Shown here piece after piece: positions 8,970-17,390 of a stretch of 39,312 nucleotides of DNA. The stretch covers positions 1 to 39,312 of the forward strand of contig NZ_PNYB01000037.1 of NCBI RefSeq assembly GCF_002879855.1, given 5' to 3'. Each line of letters opens with the position of its first letter. Position 1 is the stretch's first letter. The position numbers were made by a program, and so were the translations under genes. Source of the stretch: Trinickia soli (GTDB taxonomy: Bacteria > Pseudomonadota > Gammaproteobacteria > Burkholderiales > Burkholderiaceae). The notes below the pieces were generated by a model that was not told the DNA's origin, did no database searches, and was given only the letters and a program-made list of their open reading frames with translations.

Positions 8970-9872
8970 TCAGATCAACCGCATCGAATAGTCGGTCGCG
9001 CGCACGTCCTTTGTCAGCGCACCGATCGAAATGCGATCGACGCCCGTCTCGGCGATCGCTCGCACTGTGTCGAAATTGACGCCGCCCGACACTTCCAGCA
9101 GCGCCCGGCCGGCCGTCAGTTTGACGGCATCGCGCATCGCCTCGAACGAAAAGTTATCGAGCAGGATCGATTCCGCGCGATGAGCAAGCGCAGACTCCAA
9201 TTGCTCGATCGTTTCCACTTCGATCTGGATCGAGACGCCCGTCTCGAGCGCGTAAGCGGCATTCAGCGCTGCGCCCACGCCGCCCGCTGCGGCGATGTGA
9301 TTTTCTTTGATGAGGATGCCGTCGTAGAGCGCGAGGCGTTGATTCGCTCCGCCGCCCACGCGCACGGCGTACTTCTGCGCCAGCCGCAACCCGGGCAGCG
9401 TCTTGCGCGTATCCAGAATGCGTGCGCGGGTGCCGCGGACGGCGTCGACATAGCGACGCGTTGCCGTCGCGACGCCCGATAGCAACTGGAGGAAATTCAA
9501 CCCATTGCGCTCGGCCGTCAGCAATGCGCGCGCCGGGCCACGCAGAAAGCAAACGGGCGAATCGGCGGCCATCAGGTCGCCCTCGCGATAGCGCCAGTCG
9601 ATTTCGATGGCGGGATCGACCTGCCGCATCACCGCGACGAACCAGGGCACGCCGCAGAGCACCGCCTCTTCACGCACGAGAATGCGAGCCTCTCGTATGG
9701 AATCGGCCGGCACCAACCGCCCCGTGAGATCACCGTCGCCGACGTCTTCCGCCAGCGCGTCCGCTACGTTGCGCGCGAGCGCCGCATCGAACGCCGCGCC
9801 GTACTGCTCGTGAATTTCGGCATAAAGCGGTGATACAACGTCTTGGAGCGGCGTGATTTGTTGCTCGGTCAT
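8970..9872 (-). CDS. nadC: Quinolinate phosphoribosyltransferase, decarboxylating (NadC)
   Basis: Converts quinolinate and PRPP to nicotinate mononucleotide, the third de novo NAD step. With the ATG at 9872 the protein has 300 residues, close to family length; an upstream in-frame extension to 9923 is possible but unsupported. AAGGAATT lies upstream of the chosen start. Family motifs are EDVGDGDLTGRL (about 42-53), ERNGLNFLQLLSG (121-133), DTRKTLPGLR (154-163) with the substrate-binding Arg and Lys, and GGGANQRLALYDGILIKENH (173-192). It lies 93 bases downstream of nadA on the same strand. Confidence 0.96.
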   Translation of the reverse strand: MTEQQITPLQDVVSPLYAEIHEQYGAAFDAALARNVADALAEDVGDGDLTGRLVPADSIREARILVREEAVLCGVPWFVAVMRQVDPAIEIDWRYREGDLMAADSPVCFLRGPARALLTAERNGLNFLQLLSGVATATRRYVDAVRGTRARILDTRKTLPGLRLAQKYAVRVGGGANQRLALYDGILIKENHIAAAGGVGAALNAAYALETGVSIQIEVETIEQLESALAHRAESILLDNFSFEAMRDAVKLTAGRALLEVSGGVNFDTVRAIAETGVDRISIGALTKDVRATDYSMRLI

Positions 9873-9965
9873 AAGATCTGAATTCCTTTGCACCGCAAGC
9901 GGCCTGCCCGGCCGCCCCGGCACGCGAATGTCGGACTAAACGGCGCAGGCTTGCGCCCCCCGCCT

Positions 9966-11099
9966 TCAGGCCGCGCCTATGTTGGCGAACAGCGCCGAAT
10001 CGCGAGCGAGGTCGCCGCTCGCCTGCACGCGCTTCTTGTGAGCCGCCGCAAATTCGAGCATCCGATCGATCGGCAGGCGCGCGCGCTCACGAATAGCAGC
10101 GTCGACGAAAATTTCGTTGTGACCGCGCTCGAGCACTTCGACCAGATTGGCGAGCCCGTTCATCGCCATCCATGGGCAATGCGCGCAACTCTTGCACGTC
10201 GCGCTATTGCCGGCCGTCGGCGCGGCGATAAACGTCTTGCCGGGCGCGGCGAGGCGCATCTTGTGCAGAATGCCGAGATCGGTCGCGACGATGAAGTGCG
10301 TGGCATCGAGACGGGTGGCAGCATCGATCAGCTGCGTCGTCGAGCCGACGACATCGGCCTGGGCGACGACACCGGCCGGCGATTCCGGATGCACGAGCAC
10401 CTTCGCCCCCGGATGCTCGGCCCGCAGCAAGTCCAACTCGATGCCTTTGAACTCGTCATGCACGAGGCACGAGCCCTGCCACAGCAGCATGTCCGCGCCC
10501 GTCTGCTTTTGGATGTATTGGCCCAGGTGCCGGTCCGGCGCCCACAGGATCTTTTCGCCGCGGGCATGCAGATGCGAGACGATTTCCAAACCGATCGACG
10601 ACGTCACCATCCAATCGGCGCGCGCCTTCACGGCCGCGCTCGTGTTGGCGTAGACGACCACCGTCCGATCCGGGTGAGCGTCGCAAAACGCCGAAAACTC
10701 ATCGGCCGGGCAACCGAGGTCGAGCGAGCACGTCGCATCGAGATCGGGCATCAGAATGCGCTTGCCAGGGCTCAGGATCTTCGCCGTCTCGCCCATGAAA
10801 CGCACGCCCGCCACGACGAGCGTTTGCGCCTCATGATCTCGACCGAAACGCGCCATTTCGAGCGAATCGGCTACGCAGCCGCCCGTTTCGTCCGCAAGCT
10901 CCTGCAACTCCGAATCCACGTAGTAATGCGCGACCAGGACGGCTTTTTCGCGCGACAGCAACTCGCGCACACGAGCCTTGAGCTGCTGCTTTTCCTCGAG
11001 CGACGGCGCCGACGGCACTTTCGCCCAAGCCTGCCCGACGCCGCAAACGGCGCCCGCGAGCGGCTTGTCGAATTCGACGGTTTTGATGGCCGAGTCCAT
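9966..11099 (-). CDS. nadA: Quinolinate synthase (NadA)
   Basis: Iron-sulfur enzyme condensing iminoaspartate (from NadB) with dihydroxyacetone phosphate to quinolinate. Starting at ATG 11099, with GTGGAG upstream, it has 377 residues; a longer in-frame start at 11156 has no ribosome-binding site. Cluster cysteines are at the expected places: C124 in [11 protein letters not shown]211 in [11 protein letters not shown] and C308 in CKSCAHCPW. Substrate residues lie in [15 protein letters not shown] (about 56-70). A terminator upstream (11180-11209) separates it from the desaturase, so nadA-nadC is probably its own unit. Confidence 0.96.
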   Translation of the reverse strand: MDSAIKTVEFDKPLAGAVCGVGQAWAKVPSAPSLEEKQQLKARVRELLSREKAVLVAHYYVDSELQELADETGGCVADSLEMARFGRDHEAQTLVVAGVRFMGETAKILSPGKRILMPDLDATCSLDLGCPADEFSAFCDAHPDRTVVVYANTSAAVKARADWMVTSSIGLEIVSHLHARGEKILWAPDRHLGQYIQKQTGADMLLWQGSCLVHDEFKGIELDLLRAEHPGAKVLVHPESPAGVVAQADVVGSTTQLIDAATRLDATHFIVATDLGILHKMRLAAPGKTFIAAPTAGNSATCKSCAHCPWMAMNGLANLVEVLERGHNEIFVDAAIRERARLPIDRMLEFAAAHKKRVQASGDLARDSALFANIGAA

Positions 11100-11179
11100 C
11101 CCAATCTCCACTATTGCGCCGCACGGCATGTGCCGAACGCGGGCCGAACGAGCCACGCCGAACGCACGGCGAGGACCTC

Positions 11180-11209
11180 AAAAAGCAACACCCCGCCAAT
11201 GCGGGGTGT
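11180..11209 (-). terminator. Rho-independent terminator after the desaturase gene
   Basis: ACACCCCGC (11188-11196) pairs perfectly with GCGGGGTGT (11201-11209) around a 4-base loop. On the minus strand it is followed by TGCTTTTTG. It lies about 45 bases past the desaturase stop and insulates nadA. Confidence 0.85.
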
Positions 11210-11253
11210 CAGTGACGTACCAGAATTTTAAAGGATTTCGAATTTCGCGGCGC

Positions 11254-12477
11254 TCAGGCGTACCGGCGCAGACGCGTCGCAAATTCCTGCAGTGCCTTGA
11301 TGCCGCTTTGTTCAGCGCGGTGACACCAATCCTGGAGCTGAACCAGCAACTGTTCGCGGGAGGCGTTCGACCTGTCCCAGATGGCGCTCAAATCGTTGCG
11401 CAGTTCGATGAACGTGCGCAGCGTCTGGCTGTTCGCGAAGATTTCGGGCAGTTGTCGCTTTTGCGGCTCGTCCAGTCCCGCTTCGTCCTTGTGGAACCAC
11501 TTCCGCGCACCGCGCATCAGCTGATATTTCTCGCGCGAACCAATTTCCTTGAGCCGCACGAGTTCTTGCCGATAAGCGCGCTTGACGGTCTTGGCGTAGC
11601 GCGCCATGACCTCATAGCGGTTGGTCAGCACGGCCTGCAGCGTGTCCTGATCGAGCACCGGTTTGCTCGCCGTCAACCGCGGCGTAGGAGCGATCTTCTT
11701 GACCTTCGCCAGCCCGACAGCCGACATCAAGCGGATGTAGAGCCAACCGATGTCGAACTCGTACCACTTGTTCGACAGCTTGGCCGACGTAGCGTACGTG
11801 TGGTGATTGTTATGAAGTTCTTCGCCGCCGATGATGATGCCCCACGGGAAGATATTCGTGCTGGCGTCCGCGGAGTTGAAGTTTCGGTAGCCCCAGAAGT
11901 GCGCAAGGCCGTTCACGACGCCTGCCGCCCAGAAAGGGATCCAGATCATTTGCACGGCCCAGACGGTGAGCCCGACGATGCCGAACAGCGCGACGTCGAT
12001 GACCATCATCAGACTGATGCCAAGAATCGGATAACGCGTGTAGACGTTGCGCTCGACCCAGTCATTGGGCGTGCCATGGCCGAAGCGGCGCAGCGTTTCT
12101 TCGTTCCGGGCCTCGGCGCGATACAGCTCGGCGCCTTCGAGCAGCACCTTCCAGATACCGCGCGTTTGCGGGCTGTGCGGATCTTCTTCCGTTTCGCACT
12201 TGGCGTGATGCTTGCGGTGGATGGACGCCCACTGGCCCGTGAGCATACCCGTCGTCATCCAGAGCCAGAAGCGGAAAAAATGGCTCGCGATGGGGTGCAG
12301 ATCGAGCGCGCGGTGCGCCTGACAGCGGTGCAGATAGACGGTAACGCCGATGATCGTGATGTGCGTGACGACCAACGCAAACAGCACGATTTGCCACCAC
12401 GAAAAGCGAAGGAAACCGTGCGCGAGGAAATCGAGAAGGGAATTCAGCAAGGTGTTGTGCCCGTATTGCAGCGACAC
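11254..12477 (-). CDS. Membrane fatty-acid (acyl-CoA type) desaturase
   Basis: Di-iron integral membrane desaturase that introduces a double bond into acyl chains. The three histidine boxes are intact: HRCQAH (50-55), HRKHH (87-91) and HNNHH (222-226). They are separated by two hydrophobic hairpins (about 26-48/66-82 and 152-192), as in the delta-9 acyl-CoA/lipid desaturase family. The last 150 residues are a soluble, charged extension (KRAYRQELVRLKEI and onward) without an obvious domain. The start is a GTG at 12477; an upstream ATG is not available in frame. Chain position and acyl carrier are not decidable from sequence. A palindrome lies in the short 5' leader, suggesting regulation by membrane lipid state. 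Confidence 0.85.
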   Translation of the reverse strand: MSLQYGHNTLLNSLLDFLAHGFLRFSWWQIVLFALVVTHITIIGVTVYLHRCQAHRALDLHPIASHFFRFWLWMTTGMLTGQWASIHRKHHAKCETEEDPHSPQTRGIWKVLLEGAELYRAEARNEETLRRFGHGTPNDWVERNVYTRYPILGISLMMVIDVALFGIVGLTVWAVQMIWIPFWAAGVVNGLAHFWGYRNFNSADASTNIFPWGIIIGGEELHNNHHTYATSAKLSNKWYEFDIGWLYIRLMSAVGLAKVKKIAPTPRLTASKPVLDQDTLQAVLTNRYEVMARYAKTVKRAYRQELVRLKEIGSREKYQLMRGARKWFHKDEAGLDEPQKRQLPEIFANSQTLRTFIELRNDLSAIWDRSNASREQLLVQLQDWCHRAEQSGIKALQEFATRLRRYA

Positions 12478-12503
12478 CCACAGCCAAGCGGATGTCGAAA
12501 AAG

Positions 12504-12519
12504 TGAAAGCTGGCTTTCA
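12504..12519. promoter_or_regulatory. Palindrome in the desaturase leader, with a -10-like TAGAAT beside it
   Basis: TGAAAGC (12504-12510), TG, GCTTTCA (12513-12519) is a perfect 7-bp-arm inverted repeat. On the minus strand a TAGAAT sequence occupies 12531-12536, so transcripts would begin close to or at the palindrome and it ends 27 bases before the GTG start. No good -35 is visible. The placement fits a repressor operator of the kind that controls fatty-acid desaturases in other proteobacteria; the regulator is unknown. Confidence 0.4.
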
Positions 12520-12635
12520 AAGCTCAACGCATTCTACTGCAATCGACGCAAGTATATGTAACAAAAAAGAATTTTTGCGACGCAGCAGCGAAACGACAGC
12601 GCGTTGGCAGCGCATTTTTACGGCGTGACAGGGTT

Positions 12636-12671
12636 GGCAGCCTCCTGCGGCCTATCGCCGCAGGGGCTGCC
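12636..12671 (-). terminator. Strong stem-loop at the 3' end of the MscS gene, lacking a T-run
   Basis: GGCAGCC plus CCTGCGG (12636-12650, one bulged T) pairs with CCGCAGG plus GGCTGCC (12658-12671), giving 14 base pairs and a 7-base loop. It begins two bases after the mscS stop. There is no downstream T-run on the minus strand, so it may protect the 3' end or act with another factor rather than be a classic terminator. Confidence 0.5.
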
Positions 12672-12673
12672 AT

Positions 12674-14074
12674 TCATGCTGAGATATCGCGAGCCAATCC
12701 CGTGCCCGAAACGCCGGCGTCGGGCTGCCCCGCGCCGAGCGTCGGATCCTGGCCGATCTCCACGGCGCCGCCCAATACGCCCGGCAAGCCGCCGATCAGA
12801 TGGATGTCGCGCCGCGCATAGGGAATGGAAATGCCGTGCTCCTGGAAGAGCCGCCAGATATTGCGGTTCACGGTGGAACGGACCGCGGCCGTGCCTTTTG
12901 CCGCCTCTTCGATCCAAAAGCCCAGCTCGAGATTGATGCCGTCGGCGCCGAAGCCGGCCAGATAGGCCGTCGGCGCCGGATCTTCGAGGACGCGCTCGAC
13001 ACCGCGAGCGGCCTCTGCGAGCAAGGTCATCGCTTGCTCGACCTCGGCGCTGTAGGCGATTTGCACGGCGGTCTTCGCATAGCCGCGCGTCAGATAAGAG
13101 GAATGGTTCTGGACGACGTCCGTCACGAGCTTTTCGTTCGGAATCAGCGTTTCGATGCCGTCGAGCCCGCGCACGGTCGTATAGCGCGTGCGGATCTCCG
13201 TCACCATGCCCTGCAGCCCTGCGACGTTGATCGTGTCGCCGATCCGCAGCGACCGGTCGATCAGGATGATGAACCCCGACACGTAATTGCTGGCGATCTT
13301 CTGCAGGCTCAAACCAAGGCCGACGCCGAGCGCGCCGCCGAACACGCCGAGCACGGTGATGTCGATGCCGACCAATGAAAAACTGACGAGCACGGCGGCA
13401 AGCAGCAACAGCGCCCGCCCGATTCGCGACAGCACCACGCGCAGATTGGCATCCACCGAACTCGCGCGCATGATGCGGTCCTCGAACACCGACCCGAGCC
13501 ACAACGCAAAGATGACGGTCGCACAAACCCACATCAGCCCTGTCGTGAACGAGAGCAGCGTCATGTGCGCGGTACCGACGCGAAAGCGGACCGACGCCAT
13601 CCAACGCAGCACTTCGTCCTGGATACCGAGCACGGTGATGCCCATGCCGATCCAGACCACCACCGACACGATCTTCTCGGCGATGGACAGCCACGCATGC
13701 GCATGCCCGGTGCGCCCAAAGACACGGCGCGCAATGAAGAAGACGATGTAGATCAGCGCTATGCCCAACAGCGGGACGAGCGCCAGCTCGAGCAGCGACG
13801 TCGACATGTAGTCGTCGAGCACGGTCTGCTCGATCAAAACGAGCACGCCGCCGAGCAGCGGGAACAGCGCTTTGTGCAGGCTTTCCGCACCGAAACGCGC
13901 CGTTTCCTGCCGCGCACGCCGGTACGAATCGAGCCCGTGCCGCACGAGCCGCGCGAGCAGCCAGGCCACGAGCAACGTGCCGAGCAGCGTCGACGCCTGC
14001 CAGATCATGACGGGCTGGCCGTAATCGCGCGCGATGCCGGCCAGCATATGGGAGAGGATGCGATTCTGTGTCAT
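12674..14074 (-). CDS. Small-conductance mechanosensitive channel, MscS family
   Basis: Inner-membrane channel expected to open on membrane tension and release solutes on hypo-osmotic shock. With the ATG at 14074 it has 466 residues; the open frame continues upstream to 14320 but that part overlaps the methyltransferase gene in another frame. Several N-terminal helices (about 25-230) precede the MscS core. The pore helix GVFGGALGVGLGLSLQKIAS is followed by NYVSGFIILIDRSLRIGDTI, the beta-domain, then the alpha/beta C-terminal domain ending near LFQEHGISIPYARRDIHL. It is longer than E. coli MscS (286), resembling the multi-helix MscS relatives. It lies 43 bases after the rsmB-like stop and is possibly in its operon. 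Confidence 0.88.
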   Translation of the reverse strand: MTQNRILSHMLAGIARDYGQPVMIWQASTLLGTLLVAWLLARLVRHGLDSYRRARQETARFGAESLHKALFPLLGGVLVLIEQTVLDDYMSTSLLELALVPLLGIALIYIVFFIARRVFGRTGHAHAWLSIAEKIVSVVVWIGMGITVLGIQDEVLRWMASVRFRVGTAHMTLLSFTTGLMWVCATVIFALWLGSVFEDRIMRASSVDANLRVVLSRIGRALLLLAAVLVSFSLVGIDITVLGVFGGALGVGLGLSLQKIASNYVSGFIILIDRSLRIGDTINVAGLQGMVTEIRTRYTTVRGLDGIETLIPNEKLVTDVVQNHSSYLTRGYAKTAVQIAYSAEVEQAMTLLAEAARGVERVLEDPAPTAYLAGFGADGINLELGFWIEEAAKGTAAVRSTVNRNIWRLFQEHGISIPYARRDIHLIGGLPGVLGGAVEIGQDPTLGAGQPDAGVSGTGLARDISA

Positions 14075-14117
14075 CTCGAACGAAGACGGGCCGCTCGGGC
14101 AGCCTCCGAATGAAGGT

Positions 14118-15458
14118 TCAGCGGCGCTCGAGCACGGCGGCGAAAAAGCCGTCCGTCGCATGCCGGTGCGGCCACAGCGACAGGTAATCGCCCATTTCGA
14201 GCTCGATCCTCTGCTCGGCCAGCGCCTGGCCCGCGGGCACGAGCGCGAAATCGGGATGATCGGCGAGAAACTGCGAGACGATCGCCTCGTTTTCCGCTTC
14301 GAGCACGCTGCAGGTCGCATACACGAGCCGCCCGCCCGTCTTCACGAGACGCGCGGCGCTCGCGAGGATCGACGCCTGCTTCGGCGCAAGTTCCTCCACC
14401 GAGGCAGGGCTTTGGCGCCATTTCAGGTCGGGATTGCGGCGCAGCGTGCCCAGGCCGCTGCAGGGCGCGTCGACGAGAACGCGATCGATCTTGCCGGCAA
14501 GCCGCTTGATCTTTGCGTCATGCTCGCTGTCGATCAGCACCGGGTGGACGTTCGACAAGCCGCTGCGGGCGAGGCGCGGCTTGAGCTTGGCCAGACGCCG
14601 GTCGGACACGTCGAACGCATAGAGCCGCCCCGTCGAACGCATCGCCGCCCCGAGCGCGAGCGTCTTTCCGCCCGCGCCGGCGCAGAAATCGACCACCATC
14701 TCGCCGCGGCGCGGCGCGACCAGCGCGCACAGCAGCTGACTGCCCTCGTCCTGCACTTCGATCCAGCCGTCCTCGAATGCCTTGAGCTTGGTGAGCGCCG
14801 GCTTGCCAACGACGCGCACGCCGAGCGGCGCGAATGGCGTCGCGCCGGCTTCGATGCCGGACGCCTGCAAAGCATCGAGTACCTGCTCGCGATTGGCCTT
14901 GATGGGATTGACGCGCAGATCGAGCGGCGCCGGATAATTGAGCGCCGCGGCCAGCTGAGCCAGTTCGTCGGCGTCGAACCGCTTCGCGAGCGCCTCGACG
15001 ATCCAGTCGGGCAGGTTCGTGCGCACCCGAAGGGGCAGGCTGGCCGGATCGATCTTCGCAACGTGCTCGAGCCAGGCGCTTTCGGCTTCCGACACGAACG
15101 GCGTCAAAGCGGCGCGACCGGCCGTCTGCATGAGGCCGAGCAGCGCAAGCCGCCGCGTCGGGTTGCCACTGCCGCTTTCGGCCAGATGAGCGAACTCCAT
15201 GCGTCGGCGCAGCACCGCGAACACGGCCTCGGCGATGACGCCGCGCTCGGCATGGCCGAGCTTCGGATGGGCGCGGAAGAAGCGGCTCGTGGTGGCGTCG
15301 GCCGGGCCGGCGAATTTGAGGACGTCGGCGAGCAACGTTTCGGTCTGGCCGATCAGAAAACCATGCAGCGCCGAATCGCGCTTGCCGCCGGCGCGCGGGG
15401 AACCGGACGCGCCCTTTTCTTTCTTTCTCGTGTTTTTGGTGTTTTTTGTGTTTTTCAT
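14118..15458 (-). CDS. RsmB/NOP-family rRNA cytosine-C5 methyltransferase
   Basis: SAM-dependent m5C methyltransferase of the RsmB/NOP2 family, 446 residues. The Rossmann motif I is DFCAGAGGKTLALG (257-270). The two cysteines used by this family are C333 in DAPCSGLGTLRRNPDLKW and C383 in YATCSVLEAEN. Residues about 150-240 hold the PUA-like NPIKANREQVL...VQDEGSQLL region. The N-terminus is a lysine-rich tail with three Lys-Asn-Thr repeats encoded by A-tracts. The start ATG at 15458 overlaps the purN stop (ATGA), with GAGG eight bases upstream, so translation is probably coupled to purN. The exact modified base is not certain: E. coli RsmB modifies C967 of 16S rRNA, but Burkholderiaceae may carry more than one member, so no symbol is given. 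Confidence 0.88.
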   Translation of the reverse strand: MKNTKNTKNTRKKEKGASGSPRAGGKRDSALHGFLIGQTETLLADVLKFAGPADATTSRFFRAHPKLGHAERGVIAEAVFAVLRRRMEFAHLAESGSGNPTRRLALLGLMQTAGRAALTPFVSEAESAWLEHVAKIDPASLPLRVRTNLPDWIVEALAKRFDADELAQLAAALNYPAPLDLRVNPIKANREQVLDALQASGIEAGATPFAPLGVRVVGKPALTKLKAFEDGWIEVQDEGSQLLCALVAPRRGEMVVDFCAGAGGKTLALGAAMRSTGRLYAFDVSDRRLAKLKPRLARSGLSNVHPVLIDSEHDAKIKRLAGKIDRVLVDAPCSGLGTLRRNPDLKWRQSPASVEELAPKQASILASAARLVKTGGRLVYATCSVLEAENEAIVSQFLADHPDFALVPAGQALAEQRIELEMGDYLSLWPHRHATDGFFAAVLERR

Positions 15459-16105
15459 ACGGCCGCCTCTAGCGTGTCGGAGAAATACCATTGCGGTTCG
15501 GGCGGCGTCACGACGACGCGCAAGCCCGAGAGCGTCAAACGATCTTCGACGAACCAGCGCACCGCGCGCGGATAAATGACATGCTCGACGGCGAGCAGGC
15601 GCTGCGCGAGCGAGCGCGCATCGTCGGCGGCCGTGACCGGGATCGCGCCCTGCACGACGATCGGACCGTGATCGAGTTGGGACGTGACGAAATGCACCGT
15701 CGCGCCGTGCAGCACGACGCCGGCTTCGAGCGCCCGCTCATGCGTGCGCAGCCCCGGAAAGCTCGGCAGCAGCGACGGATGGACGTTCAGCATGCGGCCG
15801 GAGTAGCGCTCGACGAAGCCCGAAGTCAGCACGCGCATGAAACCGGCGAGCACGACGAGATCGGGCGAAAAGCGATCCACGGTCTGAGCCAGGGCCGCGT
15901 CGAACGCCTCGCGATCCGCGTACCCGCCATGTTCCACGACGGCGGTGGCGATGCCTTGCGACGCCGCAAACGCGAGCCCGGGGGCGTCGGCCCGGTTCGA
16001 CACGACGGCCGCAATGCGCGCCGGCCAGCGCTCCGCGGCACAGGCGCGTACGATCGCTTCCATGTTGCTGCCGCGCCCGGAAATCAAAATCACGATATTT
16101 TTCAT
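15455..16105 (-). CDS. purN: Phosphoribosylglycinamide formyltransferase (PurN)
   Basis: Transfers a formyl group from 10-formyl-THF to GAR in purine synthesis. It has 216 residues with the phosphate-binding GRGSN (10-14), the catalytic N107/H109 in MLNVHPSLLPSFPG and D145 in SQLDHGP, the same spacing as E. coli PurN. The ATG at 16105 starts MKNIVILISG. It is divergent from ribF across about 150 bases and overlaps the rsmB-like gene by four bases. Confidence 0.97.
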   Translation of the reverse strand: MKNIVILISGRGSNMEAIVRACAAERWPARIAAVVSNRADAPGLAFAASQGIATAVVEHGGYADREAFDAALAQTVDRFSPDLVVLAGFMRVLTSGFVERYSGRMLNVHPSLLPSFPGLRTHERALEAGVVLHGATVHFVTSQLDHGPIVVQGAIPVTAADDARSLAQRLLAVEHVIYPRAVRWFVEDRLTLSGLRVVVTPPEPQWYFSDTLEAAV

Positions 16106-16170
16106 CCGGCGATTTTATCACCCGGGCCTCGCTCGAAGCCGCGCGAGCGCCGAGCCGGCCGGCGAGCGTT

Positions 16171-16200
16171 TATAATCTTCTGCTTTGCGACAATTGTCGC
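16171..16200 (+). promoter_or_regulatory. TATAAT -10 and adjacent 14-bp palindrome upstream of ribF
   Basis: A perfect TATAAT (16171-16176) is followed ten bases later by the perfect palindrome GCGACAATTGTCGC (16187-16200), which would cover about +5 to +18 of the transcript. No good -35 is seen. The placement suggests a repressor operator for the ribF-ileS-lspA-coaBC-dut unit, or a site shared with the divergent purN. Confidence 0.45.
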
Positions 16201-16254
16201 CCGTTCATCGATGATCGGCTGCGCGGCGCTGCGCTGCCACCCCCTACGGCTATC

Positions 16255-17280
16255 GTGAGAGTCTTCCGCGGTCTTCCCAACGCCGAAAGTCGCGCGCCCT
16301 GCGCGCTGACGATCGGCAACTTCGACGGTGTCCACCGCGGCCACCAGGCGCTGCTCGCCCGCGTGAGCGAGGCGGCGCGCGCGCGCGGCCTGCCCGTGTG
16401 CGTCATGACCTTCGAGCCGCACCCGCGCGAATTCTTCAATCCGGCAGGCGCGCCGCCGCGTATCGCCATGCTGCGCGACAAGCTCGAAGCGCTGCGCACG
16501 AACGGCGTCGATCGCGTCGTGGTCGAGCATTTCAACCACACCTTCGCGAGCCAGACGCCGGACGCGTTCGTCAAGCGCATCCTCGTCGACGGCCTGCACG
16601 CGCGCTGGATCCTGATCGGCGACGATTTCCGCTACGGTACGAAGCGGGCCGGCGATTTCACCTCGCTGAAGGCCGCCAGCGAGCAGTACGGGTTCGAAGT
16701 CGAGCAGATGCCGACCGTCGCCGACCCGAGCGGCGCGCGCATTTCGAGTTCGGCCGTGCGCGCCTCGCTCGTCGCCGGCGACCTCGACGCCGCCCGCGCG
16801 GCGCTCGGTCGCCCCTATGCCATCAGCGGACACGTGGTACACGGGCTCAAGCTCGGTCGCGACCTCGGCTTTCCCACGCTGAATCTGCCGATCGCCCACA
16901 AGCGCCCCGCGTTGTCGGGCATCTTCATCGTCCGCGTCCATGGGATCGGCGAAGCGCCGCTGCCCGGCGTCGCGAGCCTGGGCCTGCGGCCGACCGTCGA
17001 TGACTCGGGACGCGTGCTGCTCGAAGTCCATCTGCTCGACTGGCACGGCGATGCCTATGGCAAACTCGTGCGCGTCGAATTTCTGAAAAAGCTGCGTGAC
17101 GAGCAAAAGTACGCCGATCTCGAAACGCTGACGGCCGCGATCGCGCGCGATGTCACCGAGGCGCGCGCGTATTTCGCCGCGTCCGCAGGTGCGCAAGCCG
17201 CTGTGCAGGCCTTCAGCGAAAGCGCCCCGGGCAGCAGTGCAACAGGATTTTCCACGTCGGCGACCGACCGAATTCGCTAG
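16255..17280 (+). CDS. ribF: Bifunctional riboflavin kinase / FMN adenylyltransferase (RibF)
   Basis: Makes FMN from riboflavin and then FAD. The N-terminal adenylyltransferase domain carries [10 protein letters not shown] (21-30) and ISSSAVR (163-169). The C-terminal kinase domain starts near 190 with [20 protein letters not shown] (FPTLN 206-210, with the Thr-Asn metal/nucleotide pair). The GTG start at 16255 gives the family-typical beginning MRVFRG. The last 30 residues after about 311 are a Ser/Ala-rich tail not needed by the family. It precedes ileS by about 110 bases, as in E. coli. Confidence 0.96.
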   Translation: MRVFRGLPNAESRAPCALTIGNFDGVHRGHQALLARVSEAARARGLPVCVMTFEPHPREFFNPAGAPPRIAMLRDKLEALRTNGVDRVVVEHFNHTFASQTPDAFVKRILVDGLHARWILIGDDFRYGTKRAGDFTSLKAASEQYGFEVEQMPTVADPSGARISSSAVRASLVAGDLDAARAALGRPYAISGHVVHGLKLGRDLGFPTLNLPIAHKRPALSGIFIVRVHGIGEAPLPGVASLGLRPTVDDSGRVLLEVHLLDWHGDAYGKLVRVEFLKKLRDEQKYADLETLTAAIARDVTEARAYFAASAGAQAAVQAFSESAPGSSATGFSTSATDRIR

Positions 17281-17390
17281 CCGCCGAACCGGCGCACGGC
17301 CACGGCCCAGCGCGACGGTCCGTGCGGTCACCCCTACTCAATACCGACGCGCCCACGGCTCGGGCGCCCACCGATTTCAGCGATAGCACC

